Below the pieces are notes generated by a model, which worked only from the letters and a program-made list of their open reading frames with translations, was not told the origin of the DNA and ran no database searches. From assembly GCA_035524895.1 (NCBI GenBank), contig DATLFI010000370.1, forward strand, positions 1-7,283: 7,283 nt of DNA, given 5' to 3'. Below are positions 5,659 through 7,283 of the stretch, piece after piece. The translations under genes and the position numbers were made by a program. The DNA comes from DATLFI01 sp035524895. GTDB taxonomy: Bacteria; Acidobacteriota; Thermoanaerobaculia; Multivoradales; Multivoraceae. Position 1 is the stretch's first letter. Each line of letters starts with the position of its first letter.

Positions 5659-7135
5659 TCGGCGGCAGCCATCCGGCCGGCGGGCGGAAGTACACGGTGA
5701 GCTGCGGCAGCCGCTCTCGCCGTGGTGAGAGATTCTCGAACAGCCCGTGCACCACGGTGACGCCCGTGCCCGTGTCCTGTGTCAGCACCGGCGGACCGGG
5801 CCAGGACGCGTCGCCGATCTGACAGGCGCCGCCGATCGGACACTCGCCCATCGTGGCGCGCTCGCCTGCCTGATAGCGGAATCCGACGTACCGGGAACCG
5901 GCAGGCAGCACCAGACCGAGCACCACACAAGAGCTGCCAGGCGACGCGAGGTCGCCGAGCGAGGTGCGCACGCGCGTCGCGAGCTCGGCCGGCAGCAGCC
6001 GCAGCACATCGTTCGCGTCCTCGGCGACCAGGGGTCCGGCGAAGGACCGCAACGCTTCGGGCAGGCCGGAGGCGACCAGCTTCGCCGCTTCGACCAGCCG
6101 GTCGGGATCGTGGAGGCACGGGCCCACCACGGCGGCTCGACCCGCGCTGGTCATCGACCACTCGCCTGGCTGGCACTCCACGCAAGCCCCGGCCTGTCGC
6201 AGGGTCGGATTGGGCAACAAGACCGGCCCGGGTGCAGGAGCTCGCGCCTCGGTGTCGAGCCGCTCGCGGTCTACCGCGGCGGGCCTCTCGGCTGGCCTCT
6301 CGGCCAACGGCGGCGCGGGCTCTACCGCCGCTGGCTCCGCCTCGGCGACGGGCGTGGGCGGTGCGGCTGTCGGTGCGGCTGTCGGAAGTGTCGGTGCGGC
6401 ATCAGGCGCTGGGGTGGCCTCCTCGGCGACGCGCGACGAAGCCCGCTCGGGCTCCTGCCTGGCTGGCTCCTCCACCACCCTGGCCGCCGAGCCACGCTCC
6501 ACTCGACGCTCGAGGCGCTCCGCGGCGCGCTGTTCCTGTGCCGCTCGTTGCGCCGCCTGCCGTCGCGCCTGCTGGGCGGAGGCGCGACCGGTGCGCAGCC
6601 CCGCGCTTGCCGCCGCCACGGACGCGTCGCCGGGTCGCACGAACACCGCCTGCAGCGGCGCCCAGTAGGAGCCGGTGCGCTGGCGCGAGCTGAAGGCGAC
6701 CTCGGGATCCTTCGCTGGCGCGAGCTTCAGGTAGGCCGTGAACAGCATGAAACCCTCGCGCACGAGGTCGACCTGCCACTCGCCCGCTGCCAGACCGGCG
6801 AGCTCGAGCCGCCCCTCTGCGTCGGTGAGGAGGCCATGCAAGGACTCGGGCGCGTTGCTCGGGCGCAACGTCACCGCCACGTCGGGCAAACCCTGGCCGC
6901 GCTCGTCGGTGACCAGGACCAGCAGTGCTTCCGCGCCGCGCCAGGCCGCAGGCACCGCCGGGGCGTCGAGCTCCTGCGCGCCTGATGCAGCCGACGGCTG
7001 CTGCCTAGGTAGCAGCGGCGCACCGGTCGCCGCGACGAGCACGACCAGCGCCACGGCGCTCCACCGGCAAGACGGGCGCGGGCCCCTGCGCTCAGCGCGG
7101 CGTGACGTTCTTCTCGGCAGGCTTGACGGGCTCAT
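5645..7135 (-). CDS. Unrecognised membrane-anchored/exported protein: Cna/CarboxypepD-like domain, disordered linker, Cys-rich C-terminal domain
   Basis: A 496-residue product. The ATG at 7135 gives an Arg-rich N-terminus (7-24) before a hydrophobic segment (about 26-42), a plausible signal anchor or signal peptide. No good Shine-Dalgarno is visible, and a GTG at 7054 would drop the basic region, so the start is uncertain. Residues about 68-145 (LLVLVTDERGQGLPDVAVTL, LTDAEGRLELAGLAAGEWQV) resemble the beta-sandwich of carboxypeptidase-regulatory-like or Cna-B-like domains. Residues 172-220 are an Ala/Arg/Glu/Gln-rich probable coiled coil, and 221-300 a Pro/Ala/Glu-rich disordered stretch with TAAP and AERP repeats. 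Residues 305-496 look folded, with six Cys (318, 321, 340, 403, 432, 438) that could form disulfides outside the cytoplasm, and YVGFRYQAGERATMG (416-430). I do not recognise this domain. The start overlaps the preceding small membrane-protein gene by 44 nt, suggesting co-transcription. Function unknown. Confidence 0.8.
   Translation of the reverse strand: MSPSSLPRRTSRRAERRGPRPSCRWSAVALVVLVAATGAPLLPRQQPSAASGAQELDAPAVPAAWRGAEALLVLVTDERGQGLPDVAVTLRPSNAPESLHGLLTDAEGRLELAGLAAGEWQVDLVREGFMLFTAYLKLAPAKDPEVAFSSRQRTGSYWAPLQAVFVRPGDASVAAASAGLRTGRASAQQARRQAAQRAAQEQRAAERLERRVERGSAARVVEEPARQEPERASSRVAEEATPAPDAAPTLPTAAPTAAPPTPVAEAEPAAVEPAPPLAERPAERPAAVDRERLDTEARAPAPGPVLLPNPTLRQAGACVECQPGEWSMTSAGRAAVVGPCLHDPDRLVEAAKLVASGLPEALRSFAGPLVAEDANDVLRLLPAELATRVRTSLGDLASPGSSCVVLGLVLPAGSRYVGFRYQAGERATMGECPIGGACQIGDASWPGPPVLTQDTGTGVTVVHGLFENLSPRRERLPQLTVYFRPPAGWLPPSGGR
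6359..6403 (-). repeat. Short tandem repeat encoding (T)AAP units
   Basis: On the plus strand the 12-bp unit CGGTGCGGCTGT occurs twice exactly (6359-6370, 6371-6382). A 9-bp degenerate copy and a further partial copy (6392-6403) follow. On the minus strand it codes for part of the Pro/Ala-rich linker. A second 12-bp pair, GGCCTCTCGGC plus T or C (6282-6293, 6294-6305), codes for AERP repeats in the same linker. These are probable slippage-derived linker expansions. Confidence 0.7.
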
Positions 7136-7283
7136 CCTGGGGCTGCTGCTGGGGGTCTCGGCGCCGCAACGAGCCCATGATCAAGGTGAGCAAGCCGAGC
7201 AGCGCCTCGTCGATGAACGGGATCGGGTCTGGCACCAGCAGGTCGACGAAGAACAAGATGAGCAGCAGCACGAACAGCTGCGG
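7092..7283 (-). CDS. Small membrane protein, C-terminal part (DUF6116-like)
   Basis: The frame enters from the right edge with no start in the window and stops at TGA 7094-7092, giving 63 residues. It reads a hydrophobic helix (LFVLLLILFFVDLLV), then VPDPIPFIDEALLGLLTLIM, a second hydrophobic stretch, then a basic and polar tail (RRRDPQQQPQDEPVKPAEK). The short two-helix layout with PDPIPFIDE resembles small membrane proteins that I recall as DUF6116; this is unverified. The related PD.IP motif of DUF1232/YkvA proteins is an alternative. The role is unknown. Its last 44 nt overlap the start of the downstream minus-strand gene in another frame, which suggests translational coupling of the two. 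Confidence 0.7.
   Translation of the reverse strand, partial: PQLFVLLLILFFVDLLVPDPIPFIDEALLGLLTLIMGSLRRRDPQQQPQDEPVKPAEKNVTPR

Noticed and set aside
5747..6985. 412-codon plus-strand frame opposite the minus-strand gene
   Set aside because: The composition is Arg/Gly/His-rich without motifs, while the opposite strand gives an ordered domain layout with a hydrophobic N-terminus.
1..7283. CRISPR arrays, tRNA or rRNA genes, insertion sequences
   Set aside because: No spaced direct repeats, cloverleaf-like or rRNA-like stretches, transposase motifs or terminal inverted repeats were seen on either strand by eye.

Overview
This is a high-GC window with dense coding, long shadow reading frames on the opposite strands and GTG starts at coupled genes. 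The proteins point to a free-living Gram-negative bacterium. A PA-domain/leishmanolysin-like secreted protease, its Trp/Phe-rich C-terminal domain, and a secreted protein starting with a carboxypeptidase-regulatory-like fold together recall Acidobacteriota (Thermoanaerobaculia-like). That placement is from memory and is an inference only.

Layout. Positions 1-162 (minus) hold the first 54 codons of an exported protein that begins a carboxypeptidase-regulatory-like domain, with a good sigma70-type promoter at 211-238 (minus). The divergent spacer 163-432 also holds a possible 33-codon leader ORF (335-436) with an intrinsic-terminator-like hairpin inside it (377-403), just before the first gene of a plus-strand operon. 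That operon is 433-990 (small secreted protein with a VDPATG motif), 994-2808 (secreted zinc metalloprotease with PA domain) and 2805-4640 (lipoprotein nuclease of the ExeM/NucH type). The genes are 3 bp apart and then overlap by 4 bp, so they are probably translated together. After a 62-bp gap with a weak hairpin and a candidate leaderless promoter comes 4703-5623, a TIGR01777/YfcH-type atypical SDR. Convergent to it on the minus strand is 5645-7135, an unrecognised membrane-anchored or exported protein. It is preceded by the 3' end of a small membrane protein (7092-7283), whose end overlaps its start.

How the genes fit together. The 433-4640 operon looks like an extracellular or outer-surface scavenging set: a secreted protease and a surface nuclease, with a small secreted companion of unknown role. 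The SDR and the minus-strand pair have no clear link to it.

Main find. The metalloprotease appears to be circularly permuted. The block carrying the third zinc-ligand histidine and the Met-turn (SHWD...LMEP...DLGW) normally follows the HExxH helix and the PA domain in this family. Here it sits directly behind the signal peptide, and the old C-terminus is joined to the old N-terminus by a short STGGG linker. The new C-terminus continues into a (Pro-Glu)9 linker and a C-terminal accessory domain.
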